Below are positions 26,701 through 35,593 of a stretch of 64,000 nt of DNA, one piece after another (the stretch's first letter is position 1; each line of letters starts with the position of its first letter). This DNA is from Rhodoferax mekongensis (GTDB lineage Bacteria > Pseudomonadota > Gammaproteobacteria > Burkholderiales > Burkholderiaceae_C): NCBI RefSeq assembly GCF_032191775.1, contig NZ_CP132507.1, positions 831,001 to 895,000 of the forward strand, given 5' to 3'. The position numbers and the translations under genes were made by a program. Below the pieces are notes generated by a model. That model did not search any database and was not told the origin of the DNA. It was given only the letters and a program-made list of their open reading frames with translations.

Positions 26701-27543
26701 ATGACCTTTCTTGACCAGTTGCGCACCGCCGAGCGCCAAAACGGCTCCCTGTTGTGCGTGGGCCTGGACCCGGAACCTGCGAAGTTCCCCGAGCATTTGC
26801 GCGGCGACGCCAGCAAGATTTTCGATTTTTGCGCCGCCATCGTGGACGCTACCGCCGACCTGGTGAATTCCTTCAAACCCCAGATTGCTTACTTTGCCGC
26901 CCACGGCGCGGAAGCACAGCTGGAAAAGCTGATGGAGCACATGCGCCGCACGGCGCCCCAGGTGCCCATCATCCTGGACGCCAAGCGCGGCGACATCGGC
27001 AGCACCGCCGAGCAGTACGCCAAAGAGGCCTTCGAGCGCTATGGGGCCGATGCGGTCACGCTCTCGCCTTTCATGGGTTTTGACTCGGTGGCGCCCTACC
27101 TCAAGTACCACGGCAAGGGCGCTTTTCTGCTGTGCCGCACGTCCAACCCCGGCGGTGATGACTTCCAGCCGCAGCATCTGCGTGACGTACCCGGCCAGCC
27201 GCGCCTGTATGAACACATTGCAGCCTTGGCCCAAGGGCCCTGGAACCTCAACGGCCAGTTGGGATTGGTGGTGGGGGCCACTTACCCCGCGGAAATTGAG
27301 CGGGTGCGCGCTTTGGCGCCTACCGTGCCTCTGTTGATCCCCGGCGTGGGTGCTCAGGGAGGTGATGCGGTGGCCACTGTTAAAGCGGGCTGGAAGTCCG
27401 TAGAAGGCACAACTACTGCGCCCATCGCAGTGAACTCCTCCCGCGCCATTTTGTACGCCTCGGCAGGCCCGGATTTTGCATCCGCTGCCCGCCAGGAGGC
27501 CTTGCGGACCCGGGAGTTGTTACAAAACGCCTCAGCGTTCTGA
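26701..27543 (+). CDS. pyrF: Orotidine 5'-phosphate decarboxylase, PyrF type 2
   Basis: PyrF makes UMP from OMP. The 280-residue protein carries the catalytic [11 protein letters not shown] (Lys95 in the K-R-G-D variant), LCVGLDPEP and the phosphate-gripping GVGAQGGD loop. The length and the [13 protein letters not shown] form mark the longer type-2 family. It follows the glycosylase gene by 21 nt but has its own candidate promoter directly upstream. Confidence 0.96.
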   Translation: MTFLDQLRTAERQNGSLLCVGLDPEPAKFPEHLRGDASKIFDFCAAIVDATADLVNSFKPQIAYFAAHGAEAQLEKLMEHMRRTAPQVPIILDAKRGDIGSTAEQYAKEAFERYGADAVTLSPFMGFDSVAPYLKYHGKGAFLLCRTSNPGGDDFQPQHLRDVPGQPRLYEHIAALAQGPWNLNGQLGLVVGATYPAEIERVRALAPTVPLLIPGVGAQGGDAVATVKAGWKSVEGTTTAPIAVNSSRAILYASAGPDFASAARQEALRTRELLQNASAF

Positions 27544-27652
27544 TGTTTCAGACGTAAAGGTTTGTAAGTTTGATGATGCAAATTCGGACTTAGTCCGTAA
27601 CCTTGACTGAAACAGTACACGCCAGACAGAGCGTGCGAACAGCAAGGATCGT

Positions 27653-29481
27653 ATGGAAAACATGATTGCGCATTCCCGGCAGGACCTTGAGGAGTGCTCC
27701 TCGGTCTACAGCGCCACCATTGCGGCAGCTACTACCGCCGCAAGCTTTGCACTGACAGCGTGCGGTGGAGGGGATGGTGGCGGCTCTGGTGGGGGGGCGC
27801 CACCACGTATACGCCGCTTACCTCGGGTCGGGTCGTCGCGCTCAATGCCTTCAACTCCACTGCCTTGAGCAGTATCAACGATGCCCAAGCCGCCCGTTTT
27901 CTGCAGCAAGCGGGATTGGCTTCCACCGATGAAGAAATTGCCTCGGTCAGAAGTCTTGGCTATGCGGGGTGGATACAAGCAGAAATCGCCAAATCGTCGG
28001 GCATCAGTGGCTGGGATTGGTTGGACAGCCAAGGTTATGGCAATGTGTACAACACAGCCAACTATTACGACAACGACTATCCTGGCAGCTACATGATCTG
28101 GAGCCAGCTCATGACTGCACCCGACCCCATGCGCAAGAGAGCGGCATTGGCGCTCTCCGAGATACTGGTGGTGTCCCTTGCAGGGCTTGACTTCAGTTGG
28201 CGAAGTCATGGCATTGCGAGGTATTGGGACATTCTGGTGACCCATGCATTCGGCAATTTCCGCGACTTGCTGGAGGCAATCACCCTCAATCCGGCGATGG
28301 GGTATTACCTCAATACCAAAGGCAACCTTAAAGAGAACGCCGCGACGGGTCGACAACCTGACGAAAACTATGCACGGGAGGTCATGCAGCTCTTCACCGT
28401 GGGCCTGAATCTCCTCAATTCGGATGGCACCCTCAAGTTGGATACCAACGGCAAAGCGCAAGAAACCTACACCGCCAGTGACGTGAGTAACCTGGCGCGT
28501 GTCTTTACGGGTTACGACGTGGATCGTAGCCAAAACGTGGATACGGTCATTGCCCAAACCGGTGGTGGTACAAGGACCATTCCCAACACCAGTTATGTCC
28601 GCTTGCCCATGAAGCTGACGGCCTCCAACCACTCGACGCTGGAGGTCCAGTTTCTAGGCACCACCATCCCGGCCGGGACGCCCGGCGCGGCTGCGTTGAA
28701 AATAGCCTTGGACAGGCTTTTCAACCACCCCAATACTGCTCCATTTATCTGCAAACAGCTGATCCAGCGGCTGGTGACCAGCAACCCCAGTGCTGCGTAT
28801 GTGGGGCGTGTCGCGGCGGTGTTTGCGGACAACGGCAGCGGGGTACGCGGCGACCTGGCTTTTGTATTTGCGGCCATTCTCCTGGATGACGAAGCTCGCA
28901 ATTCAGCCGGATTGACCGCACCGGAATTCGGGAAGCTGCGCGAACCCATGCTGCGTCTGGTGCAATGGGTGCGCACTTTCAAGGTCACATCCACCAGCGG
29001 GGCATGGAAAATTGGCGACTTGAGTTCGCCGGGTAGCGCCTTGGGTCAAAGTCCCTTGCGCGCACCTTCGGTGTTCAACTTCTTCCGCCCTGGGTATGTG
29101 CCGCCTTCCACCGTCGCGCCGCCGGCCACCGGTCTGAGTGCCGGCAAGGTCGCTCCGGAGTTTCAAATCGTGAATGAAACCAGTGTGGGTGGTTATCTCA
29201 ACTACATGATGACCGTCATCGACAGTGGCTTGAATTCGGGTGACATTAAGGCAAGCTACGCCACCGAGCTGACTCTGGTTCTCAACCCTTCGGCATTGGT
29301 CCAGCGCCTTAACCTTTTGCTCGCCGGGGGGCAACTTTCCGGTGCAACGGTGACGGTCATCGTCAATGCTTTGCTTGGCGTCACCGTGACTGCCAGCAGC
29401 AGTGCAACTGTCAAGCGCAACCGGGTGTGCGCTGCCGTTTTAATGGTGATGGCCAGTGTGGAATACCTGGTCCAGAAGTAA
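27653..29481 (+). CDS. DUF1800 lipoprotein, frameshifted at a 7-G tract
   Basis: Two frames together make one gene. The start at 27653 has a good ribosome site (AAGGAT) and encodes a long lipoprotein signal ending LTAC (lipobox) followed by a GGGDGGGSGGG spacer. The DUF1800 body (DAQAARFLQQAGLAS, RKRAALALSEILVVS, DENYAREVMQLFTVGLN) continues in the -1 frame. They join at the seven-G run 27791-27797: one extra G would give an uninterrupted protein of about 609 residues reading SGGGGATTYTPL. This is either a base-calling error, a real inactivating slip, or a phase-variable tract. DUF1800 proteins are exported, of unknown function, and nearly always paired with DUF1501, which follows 10 nt later. 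Confidence 0.85.
27791..27797 (+). repeat. 7-G homopolymer tract at the DUF1800 frame break
   Basis: A run of seven G after GGCTCTGGT separates the lipoprotein-signal frame from the DUF1800 frame. Addition of one base (or loss of two) restores the reading frame. Confidence 0.85.
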
Positions 29482-29491
29482 GGTAAACATC

Positions 29492-31012
29492 ATGAGCCCT
29501 CACGACCTGACCAGCCCCCAACGCCGTGCCTTCTTGCGTCGGTCCGGGCAGCTGGCATTGACCGGGACCGCTTTGCCTTTTGCCCTGAATCTTGCGGCCA
29601 TGGGGGAGGCAGCAGCATTCAATGCGCCTTCGAATGACTACAAGGCGCTGGTGTGCGTTTTCCTCTTTGGTGGCAACGACTATGCCAACACGCTCATTCC
29701 CTACGACGACACCAACTACAACCTCTACAGCGCGATCCGCGGCGGCGGAACGGGACAGACGGCAGGTGGTATCGCGTTGGCCAAGTCCGCGTTGGCAGGG
29801 ACTTTGTTGTCACCTCTGGCGGCACCTACCGATAGCCAGGGTCAAACGGGCCGTCAGTTTGCGCTGAACCCGGCAATGACCGGGCTTGCCAATCTGTTCA
29901 ACGTCGAGCGCAAGATGGCTGTGCAACTGAACGTCGGGCCCTTGGTCAAACCACTGACCCGTGCTCAGTACAACGACCCCAACCGAGCGCTTTATCCTCG
30001 TCCACCACAGTTGTTTTCCCATAACGACCAGCAGAGTATTTGGCAGTCTTCATCGCCCGAAGGGTCCACCGTGGGCTGGGGCGGCAACATGGGTGACTTG
30101 GTGCTGGGCAACAGCCTCAACACGTCGTCAGTGTTTACTTGCATGTCTGTGTCCGGCAATGCCGTTTTCCTGTCCGGGGACACTGCATTGCAGTACCAGG
30201 TCAGCACCAGCGGCGCGATCAAAATCAAGCCTGCTACGAACACAACCGTTTATGGGCATGCCTCGGTTGCCACTGCCATCAACAATTTGCTCCGTGAGAA
30301 CAGGGTCCACAAGCTGGAGAACGAGTACAACGCGGTTACCAAGCGCGCGCTGGATGCCGAGGCCGCAATAGCAGCAGCGGTTCCCGCCAGTGAAGACGCT
30401 ACGGTCTTCCAAAACATCGGTTTTCCAACGGATTCGTTGGGCAATCAACTCAAAATGGTTGCACGACTGATCAAAGGTCGTTCCACTCTGGGGGCTCGTC
30501 GCCAGGTGTTTTTTGTCTCCATGGGCGGCTTCGACCTGCATGACAACCTGATGCGGGACCATGGAGGTTTGCTGGGCCGCGTCAGTGCAGCCATGACCGC
30601 TTTTTACAACGCCACTGTTGAATTGGGAGTGGCTAATCAAGTGACTTCTTTCACAGCATCCGACTTCGGCCGAACATTGGCCTCCAACGGCGATGGATCC
30701 GACCATGGTTGGGGTAGCCACCACTTCGTGGTCGGTGGAGCGGTGAATGGAGGACGCTTCTACGGCGAAGCGCCTCCTATCAACGTAACTGATGGCAGCG
30801 GCTCACCCAGGGTGTACTCGGCAGCGGAGCAATGGCACGTGGGGCAAGGACGCCTGCTGCCCCGCACCTCGGTGGACCAGTACGCCGCCACACTGGCCAA
30901 ATGGTTCGGCGTGACCGACACGGAGATGCCGCAAGTGCTGGCCAACATCAACAATTTCGGTACACCGGCCAGTCGGGCAGACTACCCGTGGGACATGGGA
31001 TTCATGGCCTGA
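29492..31012 (+). CDS. DUF1501 protein with Tat signal
   Basis: The 506-residue product begins with a twin-arginine signal (QRRAFLRRSGQLALTG) followed by a hydrophobic segment ending near AAA. The body is DUF1501, related to the alkaline phosphatase/sulfatase fold, with VFLFGGNDYANTLIPYD, SMGGFDLHDN, TASDFGRTLASNGDGSDHGWGSHHFVVGG. The conserved D, H and D-H-G-W residues suggest a metal site. It follows the DUF1800 gene by 10 nt; the two are found together in many bacteria and are likely to act on the same exported substrate. The start at 29492 is chosen for the Tat motif; the frame is open to 29456. Confidence 0.9.
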   Translation: MSPHDLTSPQRRAFLRRSGQLALTGTALPFALNLAAMGEAAAFNAPSNDYKALVCVFLFGGNDYANTLIPYDDTNYNLYSAIRGGGTGQTAGGIALAKSALAGTLLSPLAAPTDSQGQTGRQFALNPAMTGLANLFNVERKMAVQLNVGPLVKPLTRAQYNDPNRALYPRPPQLFSHNDQQSIWQSSSPEGSTVGWGGNMGDLVLGNSLNTSSVFTCMSVSGNAVFLSGDTALQYQVSTSGAIKIKPATNTTVYGHASVATAINNLLRENRVHKLENEYNAVTKRALDAEAAIAAAVPASEDATVFQNIGFPTDSLGNQLKMVARLIKGRSTLGARRQVFFVSMGGFDLHDNLMRDHGGLLGRVSAAMTAFYNATVELGVANQVTSFTASDFGRTLASNGDGSDHGWGSHHFVVGGAVNGGRFYGEAPPINVTDGSGSPRVYSAAEQWHVGQGRLLPRTSVDQYAATLAKWFGVTDTEMPQVLANINNFGTPASRADYPWDMGFMA

Positions 31013-31013
31013 T

Positions 31014-31061
31014 GCTATGAAATAAGGAGCTGCTCGCGCATATTTGATGAGCGCTACAGTC
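31014..31061 (+). repeat. 48-nt dispersed repeat, copy B (intergenic)
   Basis: Begins 2 nt after the DUF1501 stop, in the gap between two convergent genes, and is followed by a run of seven T (31064-31070). It keeps GCTATGAAAT, GAGCTGCTCGCGCA and GAGCGCTA in register with the other copies. Confidence 0.75.
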
Positions 31062-31076
31062 TGTTTTTTTCTAGTT

Positions 31077-31451
31077 TCAGGCGGTGGGCTTCTCGATGCC
31101 CAACTCTGCCAACTCCGCATCCGTGAACACCCGTGAGCGGGTGTGAAATGCTTTTCCTTCCGGCCCCTCGAGTGAGAACGTGCCGCCATGGCCCTCGATC
31201 ACGTCGATGATGAGTTGCGTGTGTTTCCAGTATTCGTATTGCGACTTGCCGATGTAAAACGGGCTGCCGCCTACGTCGCCCAGATACACATCGCCTGCCC
31301 CCATGGTGATCTCTCCGGGCAGATAGCAGTTGGCCGCGCTGTTGTCGCAGCAGCCGCCGCTTTGGTGGAACATGAGGTCGGGGCCGTGTTTGGTTTTGAG
31401 GAAGGCCACCAGTTCCAGGGCTGCTGGGGTGGCTACTACTTTTTCGACCAT
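31077..31451 (-). CDS. DUF779 protein, aldehyde dehydrogenase partner
   Basis: The 124-residue protein (ATG 31451, ribosome site AAGGAG) shows the DUF779 pattern: FHQSGGCCDNS with paired Cys, YLPGEITMGAGDVYLG and FTLEGPEG-like FSLEGPEGKAF. Function is not known. DUF779 genes commonly sit just downstream of ExaC/AcoD-type aldehyde dehydrogenases, as here (256 nt downstream), and may assist or be co-induced with the enzyme. The palindromic element at 31511-31681 lies between the two genes. Confidence 0.88.
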   Translation of the reverse strand: MVEKVVATPAALELVAFLKTKHGPDLMFHQSGGCCDNSAANCYLPGEITMGAGDVYLGDVGGSPFYIGKSQYEYWKHTQLIIDVIEGHGGTFSLEGPEGKAFHTRSRVFTDAELAELGIEKPTA

Positions 31452-31510
31452 GGCTTGTCTCCTTAACAAGGGGCTGTTGAATTTGCATTGTTGGCGCTCG
31501 CAACGCAGCA

Positions 31511-31681
31511 ACCCGACAGGGCGGCCACCTCATACTGGAGTACCAGAAATCGGCGGCCGCCCTGTCGGGTCACTGCGCTGGGTGTCTGTTGGCATAACGT
31601 TGCCGCAGCGTGGTAGTCGGTTGGGCATCCCCCCGATTTCTGGTACCCCAGTATGAGGGGGAGGCCCGGCCGACTACCACG
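31511..31681. repeat. Double-hairpin palindromic element (REP/MITE-like)
   Basis: Hairpin 1 has a perfect 16-bp stem (31511-31526 with 31555-31570). Hairpin 2 has a perfect 12-bp outer stem (31609-31620 with 31670-31681) and further inner pairing including CCCCC/GGGGG. The loop of hairpin 1 (31528-31553) is the reverse complement of 31633-31658 in hairpin 2, with one mismatch in 26, so the two units can also pair with each other. No ORF or transposase is present. Confidence 0.85.
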
Positions 31682-31706
31682 CGGTTCGGCGCGACATCAC
31701 CCCGCT

Positions 31707-33230
31707 TTAGAAGAATCCCAGCTTGTTCTCAGAGTAAGACACCAAGAGGTTCTTCGTCTGCTGATAGTGGTCCAGCATCATCTTGTGGGTTTCGCGGCCA
31801 ATGCCGGATTCCTTGTAGCCGCCGAAAGCTGCGTGTGCAGGGTAGGCGTGGTAACAGTTGGTCCACACGCGGCCCGCCTTGATGGCACGGCCCATGCGGT
31901 AGGCCACATTGCCGTTGCGGCTCCACACGCCGGCGCCCAAGCCGTACAAGGTGTCATTGGCAATGGACAAAGCCTCGGCTTCGTCCTTGAAGGTGGTCAC
32001 GGCCAGCACGGGGCCGAAGATTTCTTCCTGGAAGATGCGCATCTTGTTGTGGCCCTTGAACAGGGTGGGCTGCACGTAGTAGCCGCCTTCCAAGTCGCCA
32101 CCCAAATGGGCTTGGCCGCCGCCTGCCAGCAGCTCTGCGCCTTCTTGCTTGCCCAGGTCCAGGTAGCTCAGGATCTTGGTCAGCTGCTCTTTGGAGGCTT
32201 GCGCACCCATCATGCTGTCGGTGTCCAGGGGGTTCATGTGCTTGATGGCGGCTACGCGCTTCAGCACGCGTTCCATGAACTTGTCATAAATGCTTTCCTG
32301 AATCAACGCGCGCGATGGGCAGGTGCAGACCTCGCCCTGGTTGAATGCGAACAGCACCAAGCCTTCGATGGCTTTGTCCAAGAAGGCGTCGTCCTTGTCC
32401 ATCACGTCCGCAAAGAACACGTTGGGGCTCTTGCCGCCCAGTTCCAGCGTGGCGGGAATCAGGTTGTTGGCAGCGGCCTGCGCAATTACGCGGCCGGTAG
32501 TGGTGGAGCCGGTGAAGGCGATCTTGGCAATGCGCTTGCTGGTGGCCAAAGGCATGCCGGCTTCGCGGCCGTAACCGTTGACGATGTTTAGCACGCCAGC
32601 AGGCAGCAGGTCGGCAATCAGCTCAACCAGGATCAAGATGGAGATGGGAGTGGATTCGGCGGGCTTAAGCACCACGCAGTTGCCAGCTCCGAGGGCAGGC
32701 GCCAGTTTCCAGGCCGCCATCAGGATGGGAAAGTTCCAGGGAATGATTTGGCCCACCACGCCCAGGGGTTCCTGGATGTGATACGCCACGGTGTTCTCGT
32801 CGATGTTGGACAAGGCGCCTTCTTGCGCACGCACGCAGCCTGCGAAATAACGGAAATGGTCCACCGTCAGGGGGATGTCGGCGTTCAGGGTCTCGCGGAT
32901 GGCCTTGCCGTTGTCCACGGTTTCTGCATAGGCCAGCAATTCCAGGTTCTGCTCGATACGGTCGGCGATCTTGAGCAGGATGTTGGCGCGGGTGGCTGCG
33001 TCGGTTTTGCCCCACGCATCAGAAGCAGCGTGCGCGGCGTCCAGCGCGAGTTCAATGTCTTCAGCGGTGGAGCGGGCGGCTTGGGTGTAGACCTTGCCGC
33101 TCACCGGTGTGATGACGTCGAAGTACTGCCCCTTGACCGGCGCAACCCATTTGCCGCCGATGAAGTTGTTGTACTGGGATTTGTAGGTGATCTTGGCGCC
33201 AGCGGCGCCGGGTGCTGCGTAAATAGCCAT
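31707..33230 (-). CDS. exaC: NAD-dependent aldehyde dehydrogenase (ExaC/AcoD type)
   Basis: This enzyme oxidises acetaldehyde and similar aldehydes to acids. The 507-residue protein has the catalytic Glu263 (LELGGKSPN) and Cys302 ([11 protein letters not shown]), the WNFPI segment and [10 protein letters not shown] of the NAD site. The N-terminus ([20 protein letters not shown]) matches the AcoD/ExaC group. The ATG at 33230 with AAGAGGA upstream was chosen over the longer frame to 33374, which would run through the sigma-54 promoter. The adjacent AcoR-type activator and DUF779 gene support induction by acetoin, ethanol or aldehydes. exaC and acoD are interchangeable names here. Confidence 0.93.
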   Translation of the reverse strand: MAIYAAPGAAGAKITYKSQYNNFIGGKWVAPVKGQYFDVITPVSGKVYTQAARSTAEDIELALDAAHAASDAWGKTDAATRANILLKIADRIEQNLELLAYAETVDNGKAIRETLNADIPLTVDHFRYFAGCVRAQEGALSNIDENTVAYHIQEPLGVVGQIIPWNFPILMAAWKLAPALGAGNCVVLKPAESTPISILILVELIADLLPAGVLNIVNGYGREAGMPLATSKRIAKIAFTGSTTTGRVIAQAAANNLIPATLELGGKSPNVFFADVMDKDDAFLDKAIEGLVLFAFNQGEVCTCPSRALIQESIYDKFMERVLKRVAAIKHMNPLDTDSMMGAQASKEQLTKILSYLDLGKQEGAELLAGGGQAHLGGDLEGGYYVQPTLFKGHNKMRIFQEEIFGPVLAVTTFKDEAEALSIANDTLYGLGAGVWSRNGNVAYRMGRAIKAGRVWTNCYHAYPAHAAFGGYKESGIGRETHKMMLDHYQQTKNLLVSYSENKLGFF

Positions 33231-33295
33231 GGTTGTCGTCCTCTTGTGATTGGTTTGGTTTCCCGCAGAGTCACTCTGCCGGGTGGCCTGTACTC

Positions 33296-33310
33296 TCAAG
33301 AGGCGTGCCA
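33296..33310 (-). promoter_or_regulatory. Sigma-54 promoter of the aldehyde dehydrogenase gene
   Basis: On the minus strand TGGCACG-CCTC-TTGA matches the -24/-12 consensus TGGCACG-N4-TTGC in all but the last base. It lies 66 nt before the exaC start, next to a divergent sigma-54 activator gene. Confidence 0.8.
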
Positions 33311-33410
33311 CGCGTTTCGGTCGGCTCAATGTATTGATTTCATTGAACTTTTTGCAAATGTTGATATGCAGCAAGCTGTCCGCAAGCCAGGCCTGTCAAG
33401 CTTTGCCACA

Positions 33411-33424
33411 GTGACAGGTGTCAC
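33411..33424. promoter_or_regulatory. Candidate upstream activator site (GTGACA-N2-TGTCAC)
   Basis: A perfect 6+2+6 inverted repeat about 100 nt upstream of the sigma-54 promoter, with a second interleaved repeat CCTGTCA (33392-33398) / TGACAGG (33412-33418). Position and symmetry suit a bacterial enhancer site for the AcoR-type protein. The rest of the 302-nt gap (33231-33532) shows nothing further. Confidence 0.55.
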
Positions 33425-33532
33425 AAAATGGAACAGTCGGACAGATGCGGGGCGGCGCGGCATTGCCCGTCGCGCAGCCAACCCCCATACTGGGCCCAAA
33501 GCGGGGCGCTATGACCCCGCGCAGGAGACAAC

Positions 33533-35527
33533 GTGCGATCACCATCCCCCTTGCTGGCCCTGCGTCAGGCCCGGCAGCAACTATTGGAAACCGGGCAATG
33601 CCCAGAGGGCGTTGTCGATGCGCGGCTGGCCCGTTCCTGGCACCGCAGTGTGGCTGCTGGCTTGGCGCCCACTGCCCGCGTGGCCCCTGAACATGCCAGC
33701 AGCCACCATTTGCGCCATGTGTTGGCCAGCAACCATGCCTTGTTGGCGCATTCCCGGCCGGTCATGGAATACATGTTTGACCAGGTCCGTCAAAGCCAGA
33801 GCGTGGTGGTGCTCGCCGACTCCGCCGGCATGTTGATGCACACCTTGGGTGACCCGTTCTTTGTGGACAAAGCCGAGCGCGTGGCGCTCACCAGCGGCGC
33901 TTCGTGGGCCGAGGCCCACCGGGGTACCAACGCGATTGGTACGGCGTTGGCAGAGCGCAGTGCGGTGGAAATCCATGGCTCTGAGCATTTTCTGGAGCGC
34001 AATGGTTTCTTGACCTGCGCGGCCTCGCCGATTCTGTCGGCCACTGGCGAGCTGACCGGCATTCTGGATATTTCCGGCGACCACCGCAACGGCCATGCCC
34101 ACACCTTGGGGCTGGTGAGCACCGCAGCCCGCATGATTGAAAACCGCCTGATGGTGGCCACCTGCAAACGCAACATCCGTCTGCACCTGCATGTGCAGCC
34201 TGAGGGGATCGGCAGCGTGGCGGAGGGCATCATCGCGCTCTCAGACGACGGATGGATCGTCGGTGCCAACCGCGTAGGGCTGGCCCTGCTGCGCCTGAAC
34301 GCGGGAGATATTGGCGCTACCACCATGGAGCGCGTGCTCGATGTGCGGCTGGACGATTTGCTGTCCCGCCACAAGCGCCGCCCCCAGCTGCCTCAGCAAT
34401 TGCGCTTGCACAACGGCGCCGTGCTGTTTGCCCAGGTGCAGGTGGATGCATCCGTACTGCCTGTCATCAACCAGACCGCCGCCTTGCGCGCGGCTTATGC
34501 CGTCGAAGGCTCACCTGCAGCCGGTGCCGATGCGCTGGCCGCACTGGATACCGGCGACGCCCGCTGGCGCAGTGCGGCCGACAAGGCCCGCCGCGTCGTC
34601 GGCAAGCCCATACCGCTGCTGATCCAGGGCGAATCCGGGGTGGGCAAAGAAATGTTTGCTCGCGCCTTGCACGCCAGCGGCCCACGCCGAGACGGGCCAT
34701 TTGTGGCGATCAACTGTGGCGCCATCCCCGAGAACCTGATCGAGTCGGAGCTGTTCGGCTACGTGGCCGGTGCCTTTACCGGAGCGCGCAAAGAGGGTAG
34801 CCCCGGCCGCTTGCGCGAGGCCCATGGCGGCACGCTTTTCCTGGATGAAATTGGCGACATGCCACTACCCATGCAAACCCGATTGCTGCGGGTGTTGCAA
34901 GAGCGCACGGTGACACCTGTGGGCGCCGGGAAATCCGTGGCAGTGGATTTCGCGCTCATCAGTGCCACCCACTGCAAGCTGGCGGAAGCCTCTGAGAAGG
35001 GTGCTTTCCGCCAGGACCTGTATTACCGCATCAACGGCCTCACGGTTACGCTCCCGGCCTTGCGCGAACGCAGCGATCTGGTGCCCTTGACCGAGCGCTT
35101 GCTGGCTGACCTGAGCCCGGACGTGCCAGTGCAGGTGGCACCGGACTTGATGCAGCGCTTGACCAGCTACCCCTGGCCCGGCAACCTGCGCCAATACGCC
35201 AGCGTATTGCGCATCGCCTGCGCCATGTTACAAGACGGGGAAGATACGCTGGGCTGGACGCACATGCCGGACGATTTGCTGGATGCCTTGCAGGCGCCTT
35301 CGCTGGCGGAGCGGATGGTGGACACCCCATCAGCTCAGACCCCAGCACCCTATGCTCCGGATGCACAGCCCGCTGCGGTGCAGGCCCCGCAAAGCTTGCA
35401 AGCCTTGTCCCAAGCCGCTATCCAGCAAGCCTTGGAGGCCACCCGAGGCAACGTGTCCCTCGCTGCCCGCCAACTGGGCATCAGCAGGCAGACGCTGTAT
35501 CGCAAGTTGAGTGCCGCCAGCGTTTGA
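33533..35527 (+). CDS. acoR: Sigma-54-dependent activator, AcoR family
   Basis: The 664-residue protein has an N-terminal GAF-type sensor region (about 70-210), a PAS-like segment (about 215-300), the AAA+ domain with Walker A GESGVGKE (365-372), the sigma-54 contact loop GAFTGA (near 413) and Walker B GGTLFLDEIGD, then a C-terminal Fis-type helix-turn-helix (NVSLAARQLGISRQTLYRKL). The start is GTG 33533 with GGAGA upstream. AcoR proteins activate acetoin or alcohol/aldehyde catabolism genes. Here the divergent aldehyde dehydrogenase with its sigma-54 promoter is the obvious target; the inducer is inferred. Confidence 0.93.
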   Translation: MRSPSPLLALRQARQQLLETGQCPEGVVDARLARSWHRSVAAGLAPTARVAPEHASSHHLRHVLASNHALLAHSRPVMEYMFDQVRQSQSVVVLADSAGMLMHTLGDPFFVDKAERVALTSGASWAEAHRGTNAIGTALAERSAVEIHGSEHFLERNGFLTCAASPILSATGELTGILDISGDHRNGHAHTLGLVSTAARMIENRLMVATCKRNIRLHLHVQPEGIGSVAEGIIALSDDGWIVGANRVGLALLRLNAGDIGATTMERVLDVRLDDLLSRHKRRPQLPQQLRLHNGAVLFAQVQVDASVLPVINQTAALRAAYAVEGSPAAGADALAALDTGDARWRSAADKARRVVGKPIPLLIQGESGVGKEMFARALHASGPRRDGPFVAINCGAIPENLIESELFGYVAGAFTGARKEGSPGRLREAHGGTLFLDEIGDMPLPMQTRLLRVLQERTVTPVGAGKSVAVDFALISATHCKLAEASEKGAFRQDLYYRINGLTVTLPALRERSDLVPLTERLLADLSPDVPVQVAPDLMQRLTSYPWPGNLRQYASVLRIACAMLQDGEDTLGWTHMPDDLLDALQAPSLAERMVDTPSAQTPAPYAPDAQPAAVQAPQSLQALSQAAIQQALEATRGNVSLAARQLGISRQTLYRKLSAASV

Positions 35528-35530
35528 TCT

Positions 35531-35578
35531 GCTATTAAATTGGTAGCTGCTTACGCACATTCCATGGGCGCCAGAGCC
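35531..35578 (+). repeat. 48-nt dispersed repeat, copy C (intergenic)
   Basis: Begins 3 nt after the acoR stop in the gap between convergent acoR and uvrA. GCTATTAAATTGGTAGCTGC and GGCGCCAGAGCC align without gaps to the other copies. Confidence 0.75.
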
Positions 35579-35593
35579 TGATTTGACCCAATA

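Noticed and set aside
31452-31706. Integron attC site at the palindromic element
   Set aside because: No R-box/core pairs (GTTRRRY) flank the hairpins and no integrase or cassette genes are near.
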